From assembly GCA_030425425.1 (NCBI GenBank), contig JAUIAO010000063.1, positions 1 to 33,692 of the forward strand: a stretch of DNA of 33,692 bases, in the 5' to 3' direction. Of this stretch, positions 6,503 to 13,933 are shown piece after piece. The notes beneath the pieces were generated by a model that was given only the letters and a program-made list of their open reading frames with translations, was not told where the DNA came from and did not search any database. The translations under genes and the position numbers were made by a program. The stretch is from Bacteroidia bacterium (GTDB taxonomy: Bacteria; Bacteroidota; Bacteroidia; Cytophagales; Cyclobacteriaceae). Within the stretch, counting starts at the first letter, position 1, and each line of letters opens with the position of its first letter.

Positions 6503-8554
6503 ATGAAGAATTACCAACTAAAATCATTTTTTCTTATCCTCTCGCTTGGAATACTTGTGAGCTGTGTCAGAACTACTGAGGATCTTAACAAGACTGCAGA
6601 TTTGGAAGATCAAGCAGCAATTTATGCAGACATTGACGTAAGGAATTTTACTGAAACAAGTATCAACATCACTTTGTCTGATGATGCAGGAAACGCCATT
6701 TCCGGTGTGAAAGTGCAGCTCTGGGATGGTGCCCCTTTGGCAGGAGGACAAGTCATTTTCAAAGCCATTACAAACGGAGATGGAGTCATCAACGCACCTT
6801 ATAATTTGGCCAATCATTTAGATTTCGTCATTCTGGAAACTGGTTATCTTGGATTGCCTTCTTTTTTGAAGATCCCTGTTGATGAATTGGATGCAGTACA
6901 AATTCAGGGTTTTTCCACCAATTATGAACCACTGGATGAATCCTTGATTCCGGGTCAAAGTACTGATGGTGACGAGTCTTCAAGAATGTCATCAAATGCA
7001 AGAACTCTTGCGGCTAGTTATGAGTATCTGAGTGACTATGATGCTAGTGGTAAACCTTTAGTGATGGAAGGAAGAGATCAAATATCCACAACACTTCTTG
7101 ATTTTGTCAACGCTTCATTAATAGAAGGTATGCCGGTACCTACATATCATCCAGGGTATCTTGCTGATGATACTGAAACCTCCTTGAACATTCAGGAACA
7201 AGCCAATGTATACATGACTTTTATAACTGAAGGAGCAGGCTACAAAAATGCACTGGGATTTTATACATATCCGACAGACAATCCACCTGCAACTCCAGAA
7301 GATATTGAAACAATATATATCGCATTGCCAAACGCCTCATTACAAGGCTATGGTGGCAGCATAGTTCCCGGTGACAAGATTCACCTTGGCGTGTTTGAAC
7401 CTGGAGTATCTATTGGGTTTGTATTGGTAGCTAATGGCTGGAATGGCACTGATGTAGGAAATGGAATTGTAAAACATTATTCAGATAATAACCTCAATAC
7501 GCATGAAGACGCGGACTTGATGCAGCATACAGTTTTGCTATGGGATGATGTAAATGAGCTATTTTTGATAGGTTTTGAAGATAAGTTTAGATCGAAAGGA
7601 AGTGATAATGACTTTAATGATGCAGTTTTTTATATCACTTCTGACCCGATAGAAGCCATCAGTAGAGAAAACGTGAAGCCAGTAGATAAGCCGGAAGATT
7701 CTGACGAAGATGGAGTGAATGATACTTATGATGAATTCCCGAATGACCCGAGATATGCCTATGAGTACAGTTATCCTGGTGAAAATAGCTATGGTACATT
7801 CGCATTTGAAGATCAATGGCCAAATTTTGGAGATTACGATTTCAACGACGTAGTAGTAGATTATAAATACAACCAGCGCGCAAATGCAACTAACAACATG
7901 GTGCTTCTTCAAAGCGAATTTGTACTTAAAGCTACAGGAGCAGGTTTTGACAATGGTTTCGGTATAGAATTGGATATGAATCCAACTCAAATCGAAAGTG
8001 TAACGGGAAATAAGATTTTTGCTGACTTTCTAACCTTCAATGACAATGGAACGGAATCTAACCAATCAAAGGCAGTAATTATTGCCACCGATAACGCGCA
8101 CGGTTGTTTCGGGTCGAATGGATTAATTAATACAACTATAGGTGCGTCTTATTACACACCAGATACAATATCAGTAAATGTAAGTTTCGCAAACCCAGTA
8201 GCCTTAAATGCTGCAGGTAGCGCACCATTCAATCCATTTATCATCATCGATCAGAATAGGGGACGTGAGCTTCACCTTCCGGGGTATAAGCCAACAGACT
8301 TAGTAGATGCAAACTATTTTGGTCAGGTCAACGATGGTTCTGATCCGGCAAATGGTGGTTATTATAAATCACAAAAAGGACTTCCTTGGGGTATGAACTT
8401 GCCGATTAGCTTCGATTACCCAGAAGAGAAAACAGATATTAGAGATGGCTACAATCACTTTGATCAGTGGGCCATCAGCGGAGGTTACAGCTATATGGAT
8501 TGGTATACCGATCAGGCAGGATATCGAAATGCTGACAAACTCTACACAAAATAG
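6503..8554 (+). CDS. LruC/DUF4842 lipoprotein with DUF4114 domain
   Basis: 683 aa. A lipobox (ILVSC, lipidated C21) marks a lipoprotein, probably on the outer membrane. Residues about 50-125 look like a carboxypeptidase-regulatory/beta-sandwich domain (TLSDDAGNAISGVKVQLWDG). A DUF4114-like block ends near FRSKGSDNDFNDAVFYI. A Ca-binding-like acidic linker, DSDEDGVNDTYDEFPNDP, leads into the LruC/DUF4842 domain, which opens with FEDQWPNFGDYDFNDVVVDY and runs to the end. The two D-x-DFND motifs are the hallmark of these domains. It is third in an operon with the receiver and sugar transferase (30 bp gap) and is followed by a strong terminator. A role in surface matrix or glycan retention is inferred from context only. 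Confidence 0.85.
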   Translation: MKNYQLKSFFLILSLGILVSCVRTTEDLNKTADLEDQAAIYADIDVRNFTETSINITLSDDAGNAISGVKVQLWDGAPLAGGQVIFKAITNGDGVINAPYNLANHLDFVILETGYLGLPSFLKIPVDELDAVQIQGFSTNYEPLDESLIPGQSTDGDESSRMSSNARTLAASYEYLSDYDASGKPLVMEGRDQISTTLLDFVNASLIEGMPVPTYHPGYLADDTETSLNIQEQANVYMTFITEGAGYKNALGFYTYPTDNPPATPEDIETIYIALPNASLQGYGGSIVPGDKIHLGVFEPGVSIGFVLVANGWNGTDVGNGIVKHYSDNNLNTHEDADLMQHTVLLWDDVNELFLIGFEDKFRSKGSDNDFNDAVFYITSDPIEAISRENVKPVDKPEDSDEDGVNDTYDEFPNDPRYAYEYSYPGENSYGTFAFEDQWPNFGDYDFNDVVVDYKYNQRANATNNMVLLQSEFVLKATGAGFDNGFGIELDMNPTQIESVTGNKIFADFLTFNDNGTESNQSKAVIIATDNAHGCFGSNGLINTTIGASYYTPDTISVNVSFANPVALNAAGSAPFNPFIIIDQNRGRELHLPGYKPTDLVDANYFGQVNDGSDPANGGYYKSQKGLPWGMNLPISFDYPEEKTDIRDGYNHFDQWAISGGYSYMDWYTDQAGYRNADKLYTK

Positions 8555-8586
8555 GTTAGGTTGGAAACTGGCGTTTAGTCAGGAAG

Positions 8587-8613
8587 GGGTGTCTGGGCGG
8601 ACACCCTTTTTTT
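8587..8613 (+). terminator. Rho-independent terminator after the LruC gene
   Basis: A 7-bp GC-rich stem, GGGTGTC (8587-8593) with GACACCC (8600-8606) and a 6-nt loop, is followed immediately by seven T residues (8607-8613). It lies about 33 bp after the LruC stop codon and touches the stop codon of the convergent aquaporin gene. Its T-tract orientation serves the plus strand only. Confidence 0.92.
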
Positions 8614-9322
8614 ATTTTCCTCCTACCAGAATATAAACTAATGCGGCAAGCACCGAACCTACAATTGGTCCAATAACCGGAATCCACGCATAGTTCCAAT
8701 TGCTCTCACGCTTTCCCGAAATGGGAGCCAGCGCATGAAAGATCCTTGGGCCCAGATCTCTTGCCGGGTTAATAGCATAACCTGTAGTTCCACCCAGAGA
8801 TAAGCCTATCCCTAAAACCAAAAACGATACGGGCAAAGCATTCAAAGATCCCAGCCCTTCTCCAGAGACCAGGTAAAATACCGCAAAAACCAATATGAAA
8901 GTCCCAATGATTTCGGACAGCAGATTGTTCCACGTGCTTTTTATCGCTGGGCCTGTACAGAATATGCCGAGCTTTTTATCTGGGTCATCAGTTGCCGAAA
9001 AATGAGGAAGAAAGTGCAAGTATGTGATCCATGAGCCGGTGAAAGCACCAATCATTTGCATTGATATATAACCAAAAACCTGATCCCAGGGAAATTTGCC
9101 AGCTACAGCCAGCCCAATTGTGACAGCCGGATTGATATGTGCGCCACTGGAGCTGCCAGCTACAAATACAGCCACAAAAACAGCAATCGCCCACCCAAAG
9201 GAAATGACGATCCAACCGGAATTTTGAGCATAGGTCTTATTAAGAGTGACATTTGCATTCACTCCATTTCCGAGCACCATTAGTAAAAAGGTGCCAATAA
9301 ACTCAGCTACGTAAATATTCAT
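8612..9322 (-). CDS. Aquaglyceroporin / glycerol facilitator (MIP family)
   Basis: 236 aa with six predicted membrane helices and two half-helix NPA loops: HINPAVTIG at about 62-70 (N64-P65-A66) and AINPARDLGPR with N185-P186-A187. Arg188 supplies the selectivity-filter arginine. Asp189 directly after it is the usual marker of GlpF-type glycerol-conducting channels rather than strict aquaporins. It sits in the inner membrane. The gene follows the secreted WD40 gene by 21 bp on the same strand and may be co-transcribed. No glycerol kinase or dehydrogenase lies in the window, so the physiological solute is not settled by context. Confidence 0.9.
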   Translation of the reverse strand: MNIYVAEFIGTFLLMVLGNGVNANVTLNKTYAQNSGWIVISFGWAIAVFVAVFVAGSSSGAHINPAVTIGLAVAGKFPWDQVFGYISMQMIGAFTGSWITYLHFLPHFSATDDPDKKLGIFCTGPAIKSTWNNLLSEIIGTFILVFAVFYLVSGEGLGSLNALPVSFLVLGIGLSLGGTTGYAINPARDLGPRIFHALAPISGKRESNWNYAWIPVIGPIVGSVLAALVYILVGGK

Positions 9323-9343
9323 GTGAAGATATTTTGGTGAAAG

Positions 9344-10651
9344 TTAATGTGATAAACACGTTGGCTGTTTTGGAATTGATTGACCAATGTAATTGTTCCA
9401 TTCATCATCTGTCATTTCTCTGTCAATAAGCCCACATATCCTGTCTGCCAATACCTGAAGATCTAAGGTCCAAAAACGAATATAGTTATCTCTGGAACCA
9501 GAAATAATTTTTTGTCCGTCGGGACTAAAAGCAGCGGTCATTACCCAGTCTTCATGATCATCTAGGACCAATGGTAACTTTTGTTGATTGTGAATTTCCC
9601 AAACTCTGACTGTTCGATCTCTACTGGCAGTCAACAATAATTCATTGTCCGGACTAAAATCTACATCAGTAATGGCTGATTGGTGGCCAGAAATTTTTCG
9701 AATAAATTTCTCTTCATTCAAGTCCCAAAGAATCACGTCACCTTTTTCGCGCCCCAAAGCCAACATGCTGAAATCAGGGCTTATTGCCAATGAATTGATT
9801 GCAAATGATTCGGGTAAATAGATTTTTGCGGCGAGCGTGTCTTCCCAAATCTGTAACTTCCCAGTTTTAGTGCCTACATATACATCCTTAGTTTTGGCAT
9901 TTAATTGGAGGCTTGTAACATCATCAGCTACATTTCCTTTGACTATGGTACGGTCAAAACCTTTGATCTTGATATTTCCCTGCTGATCCACAGTGAGAAT
10001 TTTTGCTTCTCCGGGAATAAATGCAGCAGTTTGGACTCGCTCAGGATCTTTTATTACCTCTCGATTGTTCATTTCCTTATTGGTATCATTGTTTACCAAT
10101 ATGATTCCCTGATCTTTGGTCACTACCAACACCCATTGATCATTGTTACTAAGATCAATAGATCGAATCAAATGCTTACCTTCATATATTATTTCCGGGA
10201 TTTTGCTTCTTTCAGAAAAGCTCCACTTCAATACTTTTCCATCAGAGCCTGCAGAGTAAAAGAAGTTTGGATTATCTCCGACATGTATCGAAATCACGGA
10301 CTGATTATGGCCCAATGCCTGATTATATGCTAATCGATTGATGGAGTCATAGCCTAAATATTTATTAGCATAATAAAGTGCCGAGTAAACGTTGAGATGC
10401 GACACCAACGGATTACCTTCATATTCGCTCCAAAAATTATAAGCCTGACGCGCCACCAGCGCTTTAGTTTCAGGAAAGTAAGCGGGCATCAGCAAAGATC
10501 GCTGAGACATGGATTGCACCAGCTCCATGTATTTGAGCGTAGTGTTTTGGTGTTCCAATTGCTCAATTCGGGTCGAAAGAGAATCAATTGTATTTTGAGA
10601 AATTACTTGAGAGCAAATTGAAAAAGCCAATAGGAATATTAAAACTTTCAT
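9344..10651 (-). CDS. Secreted WD40-repeat protein
   Basis: 435 aa. Residues 1-18 form a signal peptide (KVLIFLLAFSICSQVIS). A short coiled-coil-prone stretch follows (IDSLSTRIEQLEHQNTTLKY), then a helical region to about 110. A beta-propeller from about 110 to 400 contains WD40 units; the clearest are LKWSFS, VILWDL, VRVWEI and IRFWTL. The last 30 residues (CGLIDREMTDDEWNNYIGQ, then a final TC) match the C-terminal motif commonly found after the propeller in bacterial signalling ATPase-WD40 proteins. Here the propeller is exported and has no enzymatic domain, so it is probably a periplasmic protein-interaction scaffold. Partner unknown. Confidence 0.8.
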   Translation of the reverse strand: MKVLIFLLAFSICSQVISQNTIDSLSTRIEQLEHQNTTLKYMELVQSMSQRSLLMPAYFPETKALVARQAYNFWSEYEGNPLVSHLNVYSALYYANKYLGYDSINRLAYNQALGHNQSVISIHVGDNPNFFYSAGSDGKVLKWSFSERSKIPEIIYEGKHLIRSIDLSNNDQWVLVVTKDQGIILVNNDTNKEMNNREVIKDPERVQTAAFIPGEAKILTVDQQGNIKIKGFDRTIVKGNVADDVTSLQLNAKTKDVYVGTKTGKLQIWEDTLAAKIYLPESFAINSLAISPDFSMLALGREKGDVILWDLNEEKFIRKISGHQSAITDVDFSPDNELLLTASRDRTVRVWEIHNQQKLPLVLDDHEDWVMTAAFSPDGQKIISGSRDNYIRFWTLDLQVLADRICGLIDREMTDDEWNNYIGQSIPKQPTCLSH

Positions 10652-10689
10652 GTTTAAAGTATTGGTGTTATATCTGTCACATGTATTTC

Positions 10690-10740
10690 ACATAAACTTA
10701 TTCAACTGGTTCAGCAGACCGAGGGACTCTAAGTTTATGT
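10690..10740. promoter_or_regulatory. 11-bp perfect inverted repeat in a divergent promoter region
   Basis: ACATAAACTTA (10690-10700) and TAAGTTTATGT (10730-10740) are exact inverted repeats separated by 29 nt, between the divergent WD40 gene and crotonase-family gene. They could be paired operator half-sites or the stem of a leader hairpin in the WD40 transcript. A separate 12-nt palindrome, CTGATATATCAG, lies at 10786-10797. Confidence 0.4.
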
Positions 10741-10852
10741 TCATTTCAAGGATCATTTTTATTCAATATAATGATTCTTCTGCGTCTGATATATCAGTGG
10801 TTTTTTAATTGTCAAAATCATTTTAAATTGGCCGTCCACCAAACCACCTGAT

Positions 10853-11614
10853 ATGGACCCTTTTGTGAAGAGGCTTATGCTTAACAATGGTATAGCGGAG
10901 ATTACGTTTTTCCATCCAAAGTCCAATTCTTTACCTTCTGATTTACTAAACCAACTGGCAACAGAGATTCAGGTTGCAGGCTTAGATTCCGATGTGAGTC
11001 TAATCATTCTGAGAAGTGAAGGAAAGACATTCTGTGCTGGAGCCAGCTTCGATGAATTGATTGAAATTGAAGATTTGGAGAATGGTCAGGCATTTTTTAT
11101 GGGATTTGCTAAAGTGATCAACGCTATACGAAAATGTCCTAAGCTCGTAATCGGAAGGGTACAGGGTAAGGCTGTAGGTGGTGGAGTAGGACTAGCCGCT
11201 GCAGTGGATTATTGTCTGGCTTCTCAGGATGCATCTATCAAATTGAGTGAGTTGAATATTGGAATAGGACCATTTGTGATCGAGCCAGCAGTATCCAGAA
11301 AAGTAGGATTGTACAATTTCACTATGCTCACATTACATCCTGATGACTTTTTTGATGCGATTTGGGCCCGAAATGCGGGATTGTACGCCGAATTTTTTGA
11401 AAACCAGGCCGATTTGGATGTTGGTATCAAAAAGCTCTGTGAAAACCTCGCCGTTAAGAATCCTGAAGCTCGTTCAGCTCTCAAGAGAGTATTCTGGGAA
11501 GGAACTGACCACTGGGACAAACTCTTAGATGACCGTGCAGCCATGAGTGGTAAACTGGTGCTTTCTGAATTTACAAAGAAAGCACTGAACAAGTTTAAAA
11601 AAGCGAAAGCCTAA
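10853..11614 (+). CDS. Enoyl-CoA hydratase/isomerase (crotonase) family protein
   Basis: 253 aa, the usual crotonase length. The oxyanion-hole segments are visible: FCAGASFDEL near 60-69 and GRVQGKAVGGGVGLAAAVDYCLAS near 104-127. The first catalytic Glu of classical hydratases, expected in the GGG-x-E-L turn, is Gly here. A Glu is kept in the second position (LSELNIGIGPF). It may therefore be an isomerase, a lyase or a one-Glu hydratase rather than canonical EchA. It acts on acyl-CoA substrates in the cytosol, specificity unknown. The 3' end overlaps convergent yaaA by 4 bp. Confidence 0.85.
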   Translation: MDPFVKRLMLNNGIAEITFFHPKSNSLPSDLLNQLATEIQVAGLDSDVSLIILRSEGKTFCAGASFDELIEIEDLENGQAFFMGFAKVINAIRKCPKLVIGRVQGKAVGGGVGLAAAVDYCLASQDASIKLSELNIGIGPFVIEPAVSRKVGLYNFTMLTLHPDDFFDAIWARNAGLYAEFFENQADLDVGIKKLCENLAVKNPEARSALKRVFWEGTDHWDKLLDDRAAMSGKLVLSEFTKKALNKFKKAKA

Positions 11615-12378
11615 CCACCTCGTTTGAATGCCAAGAGTTCGTCTGTTGAGTTATCCTCATCAAAATAATATCCGTCATAATCAAAACCTTTGAGGTCGAC
11701 TGGATCAGAAATTCTGTTTTTAATGATATATCGAGACATCATTCCACGAGCTTTCTTGGCGAAGAAAGAAATGATTTTATACTGTCCGTTTTTGAAATCC
11801 TTAAATTCCACATCGATTACCTTGGCTTTCAATGCTTTACGATCTACAGAACGGAAATATTCCTGTGAGGCCAGGTTGATCAAAATTTTATCTCCTTGTT
11901 TTGACAGGTCACGATTGATAGATTTTGCAATAGTATCTCCCCAAAATTCATAGAGGTTTGAATATCCATTTACCTTAAGCTGGGTTCCCATTTCTAATCG
12001 ATAGGGTTGAATGGCATCAAGTGGACGCAATAAGCCATATAAGCCAGAGAGAATTCTGAAATGGTCTTGAGCAAAATCAATATCTTCTGCAGTAAAGTCC
12101 TCAGCTTCCAAACCTATATACACATCACCCTTGAAGGCAAACATGCTTTGCTTGGAATTTTTCTCAGTATGGCGAGTAGAAAATGTCCTGAATCGATACA
12201 CATTCAACTCAGCAAGAGAATCGCTGATGTCCATCAGGCTTTGCAGATCAGCTTCATTCTTTTCTTTGAGCACTTCTAATAGCTCTTTAGAGCGATCAAA
12301 AAACCGTGCTTTGGTTCTTGGAGCATCTATTGTTTGTTCGAAATCCAGCGATTTTGCCGGTGATACAATTGCGATCAT
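11611..12378 (-). CDS. yaaA: Peroxide-stress protein YaaA (DUF328/UPF0246)
   Basis: 255 aa, matching the family length. The signature N terminus MIAIVSPAKSLDFE and the internal RFRTFS, FKGDVY, LSGLYGLLRPLDAIQPYRLEMGT and INLASQEYF segments are diagnostic of YaaA. In E. coli YaaA limits intracellular iron and DNA damage during peroxide stress and has a DNA-binding fold; the same role is presumed here. The gene is transcribed divergently from the exonuclease gene, with a good Bacteroidota -7 box 58 nt upstream. Confidence 0.93.
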   Translation of the reverse strand: MIAIVSPAKSLDFEQTIDAPRTKARFFDRSKELLEVLKEKNEADLQSLMDISDSLAELNVYRFRTFSTRHTEKNSKQSMFAFKGDVYIGLEAEDFTAEDIDFAQDHFRILSGLYGLLRPLDAIQPYRLEMGTQLKVNGYSNLYEFWGDTIAKSINRDLSKQGDKILINLASQEYFRSVDRKALKAKVIDVEFKDFKNGQYKIISFFAKKARGMMSRYIIKNRISDPVDLKGFDYDGYYFDEDNSTDELLAFKRGG

Positions 12379-12435
12379 TTTTGATTTTTTGCTTTAAGAC
12401 TATAAATCAATTCAGTCCAAAAAAGTTTAAGTCGG

Positions 12436-12443
12436 CAAATATA
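12436..12443 (-). promoter_or_regulatory. Candidate Bacteroidota -7 box for yaaA
   Basis: The minus strand reads TATATTTG, an exact match to the TAnnTTTG consensus of the Bacteroidota primary sigma factor, about 58 nt upstream of the yaaA start. A T-rich stretch lies about 16-21 nt further upstream in place of a TTTG -33 box. Confidence 0.4.
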
Positions 12444-12524
12444 AATTCTGATATTAGAAAAATGTCTGTAAGAAATGGATATCGCTTTTGTGAATTGTAG
12501 CTTTACCTCTCAATTATCACAAAG

Positions 12525-13889
12525 TTGGCAGAGAAACATTACGCAATCATAGATGTAGAAACCACCGGCGGAACTCCGTACAACTCCCGTATTACGGATA
12601 TTTCCATTTTCCTGACTGACGGCACAAGGGTTATTGATGAATTTAGCTCATTAGTCAATCCAGAAATGCAGATACCTTCATTTATTACAGAATTGACGGG
12701 TATCGATAATGATATGGTGGCTGGAGCACCTACTTTCGACGAAATCGCCAGGAATATTCTTGACATCACCGAGAATGCAACCTTCGTAGCTCATAATGTC
12801 AACTTTGATTATGGAATGATCAAAGGAGAATTTCAGAGATATCAGTACAATTTTGAACGAGAAAAGCTCTGTACGGTAAGGTTAGCCAGATCGTGGATTC
12901 CTGGTCATTCGAGCTATGGTTTAGGACGTATTTGTCAGGATTTAGGAATCCCTATCAATGGAAGACACAGAGCAAGAGGAGATGCAGAAGCTACTGTGGA
13001 ATTGTTCCATCGGATTTATCAGATTTCTGATGGTGCGCTCACCATATCAGATCAAAAGTGGATCAGCCAATTGCCAGAAGGACTTGATAAATCAGAGGTT
13101 ATAAAAATTCCTGAGTCGCCTGGTATTTTCTATTTGTATGATGAAAATGGAGAGACTATCTACCTCGCTCATGCTGATAATATGTTCAAAAAGGTAGTTA
13201 GCCATATTAAAAGCAAGGCCAAAAAAAGTCAGGAAATTATTTCATTGACCAGAGATATAGATTTTGAAGAAATTGGTAGTTCACTACTTTCTTCATTGAA
13301 AGTGAGCAAAGAAGTAGAACGTTTGAAACCGCGATTTACTAAAATGTCGTCTAAAAAGGCGCAATATGTCTTGGATCAATCCACTGATCTTTTCGGATAT
13401 AGTCAGTTGAGTCTAGTCAAAACGAATGTGCCAACAATGTCCCAATCCTTTAAAAATAAAAAAGAAGGTGAAAGGTATCTGTGGAGGCTGCGAGATCAAT
13501 ACATGCTTTGCGCTAGAATGTGTGGCTTAAATCAAGAGGCATGCAGCAGTGGCCCTATCCAACAATGCCCCGGAGCCTGTCAGGGCCATGAGCTGCCAGC
13601 ATCTTATAATGATCGAGTGTCCAGGTCTCTGGCCTTGTCAGATCTTGGTGATATGATTGTCATTGATCCGATTGACGAAAATGAACAAGCCTTTGTCATT
13701 ATAGAAAACAATCAATACTTAGGATATGGAATTTATTCAGTTTATGAAGATGGATTGAATAGGATGGAGGACCTCAAACAATATTTGGTTCCTGATGATT
13801 CTACCTTCGAAAAAGTAGCATTAATACGAGATTTTATTAAAAAAAGAAGAGGTAAGACAGTCAAAGTTCAATTCCATGATGTGCAGTAA
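12525..13889 (+). CDS. DEDDh exonuclease fused to a degenerate GIY-YIG domain
   Basis: 454 aa. Residues 6-170 are a DnaQ/PolIII-epsilon-like 3'-5' exonuclease with all DEDDh residues: D10 and E12 (IIDVETTG), D95 (HNVNFD), H148 and D153 (HRARGD). Residues about 195-275 align with the UvrC/Cho N-terminal GIY-YIG fold (SPGIFYLYDENGETIYLAHA). The GIY-YIG core YVGKA is replaced by YLAHA and the catalytic Arg of NLRKR is missing, so this nuclease is probably dead. A Cys-rich stretch near 335-358 (CARMCGLNQEAC...CPGAC) may be structural. It probably trims DNA in repair. The start must be TTG 12525: an in-frame TAG lies at 12498 and the catalytic Asp is the tenth residue. Confidence 0.87.
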   Translation: MAEKHYAIIDVETTGGTPYNSRITDISIFLTDGTRVIDEFSSLVNPEMQIPSFITELTGIDNDMVAGAPTFDEIARNILDITENATFVAHNVNFDYGMIKGEFQRYQYNFEREKLCTVRLARSWIPGHSSYGLGRICQDLGIPINGRHRARGDAEATVELFHRIYQISDGALTISDQKWISQLPEGLDKSEVIKIPESPGIFYLYDENGETIYLAHADNMFKKVVSHIKSKAKKSQEIISLTRDIDFEEIGSSLLSSLKVSKEVERLKPRFTKMSSKKAQYVLDQSTDLFGYSQLSLVKTNVPTMSQSFKNKKEGERYLWRLRDQYMLCARMCGLNQEACSSGPIQQCPGACQGHELPASYNDRVSRSLALSDLGDMIVIDPIDENEQAFVIIENNQYLGYGIYSVYEDGLNRMEDLKQYLVPDDSTFEKVALIRDFIKKRRGKTVKVQFHDVQ

Positions 13890-13933
13890 TCTGGATTCAT
13901 TAACTTTGCGCACTTATTTATTAAACACTTCTT

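Noticed and set aside
7559-7990. 143-aa minus-strand frame inside the LruC gene
   Set aside because: Ile/Val/Phe-rich translation is the antisense of the Asp/Asn-rich LruC domain, not an independent membrane protein.
10786-10806. Palindrome CTGATATATCAG followed by T residues as a terminator
   Set aside because: Only five stable pairs and no gene upstream in that orientation; too weak to call.
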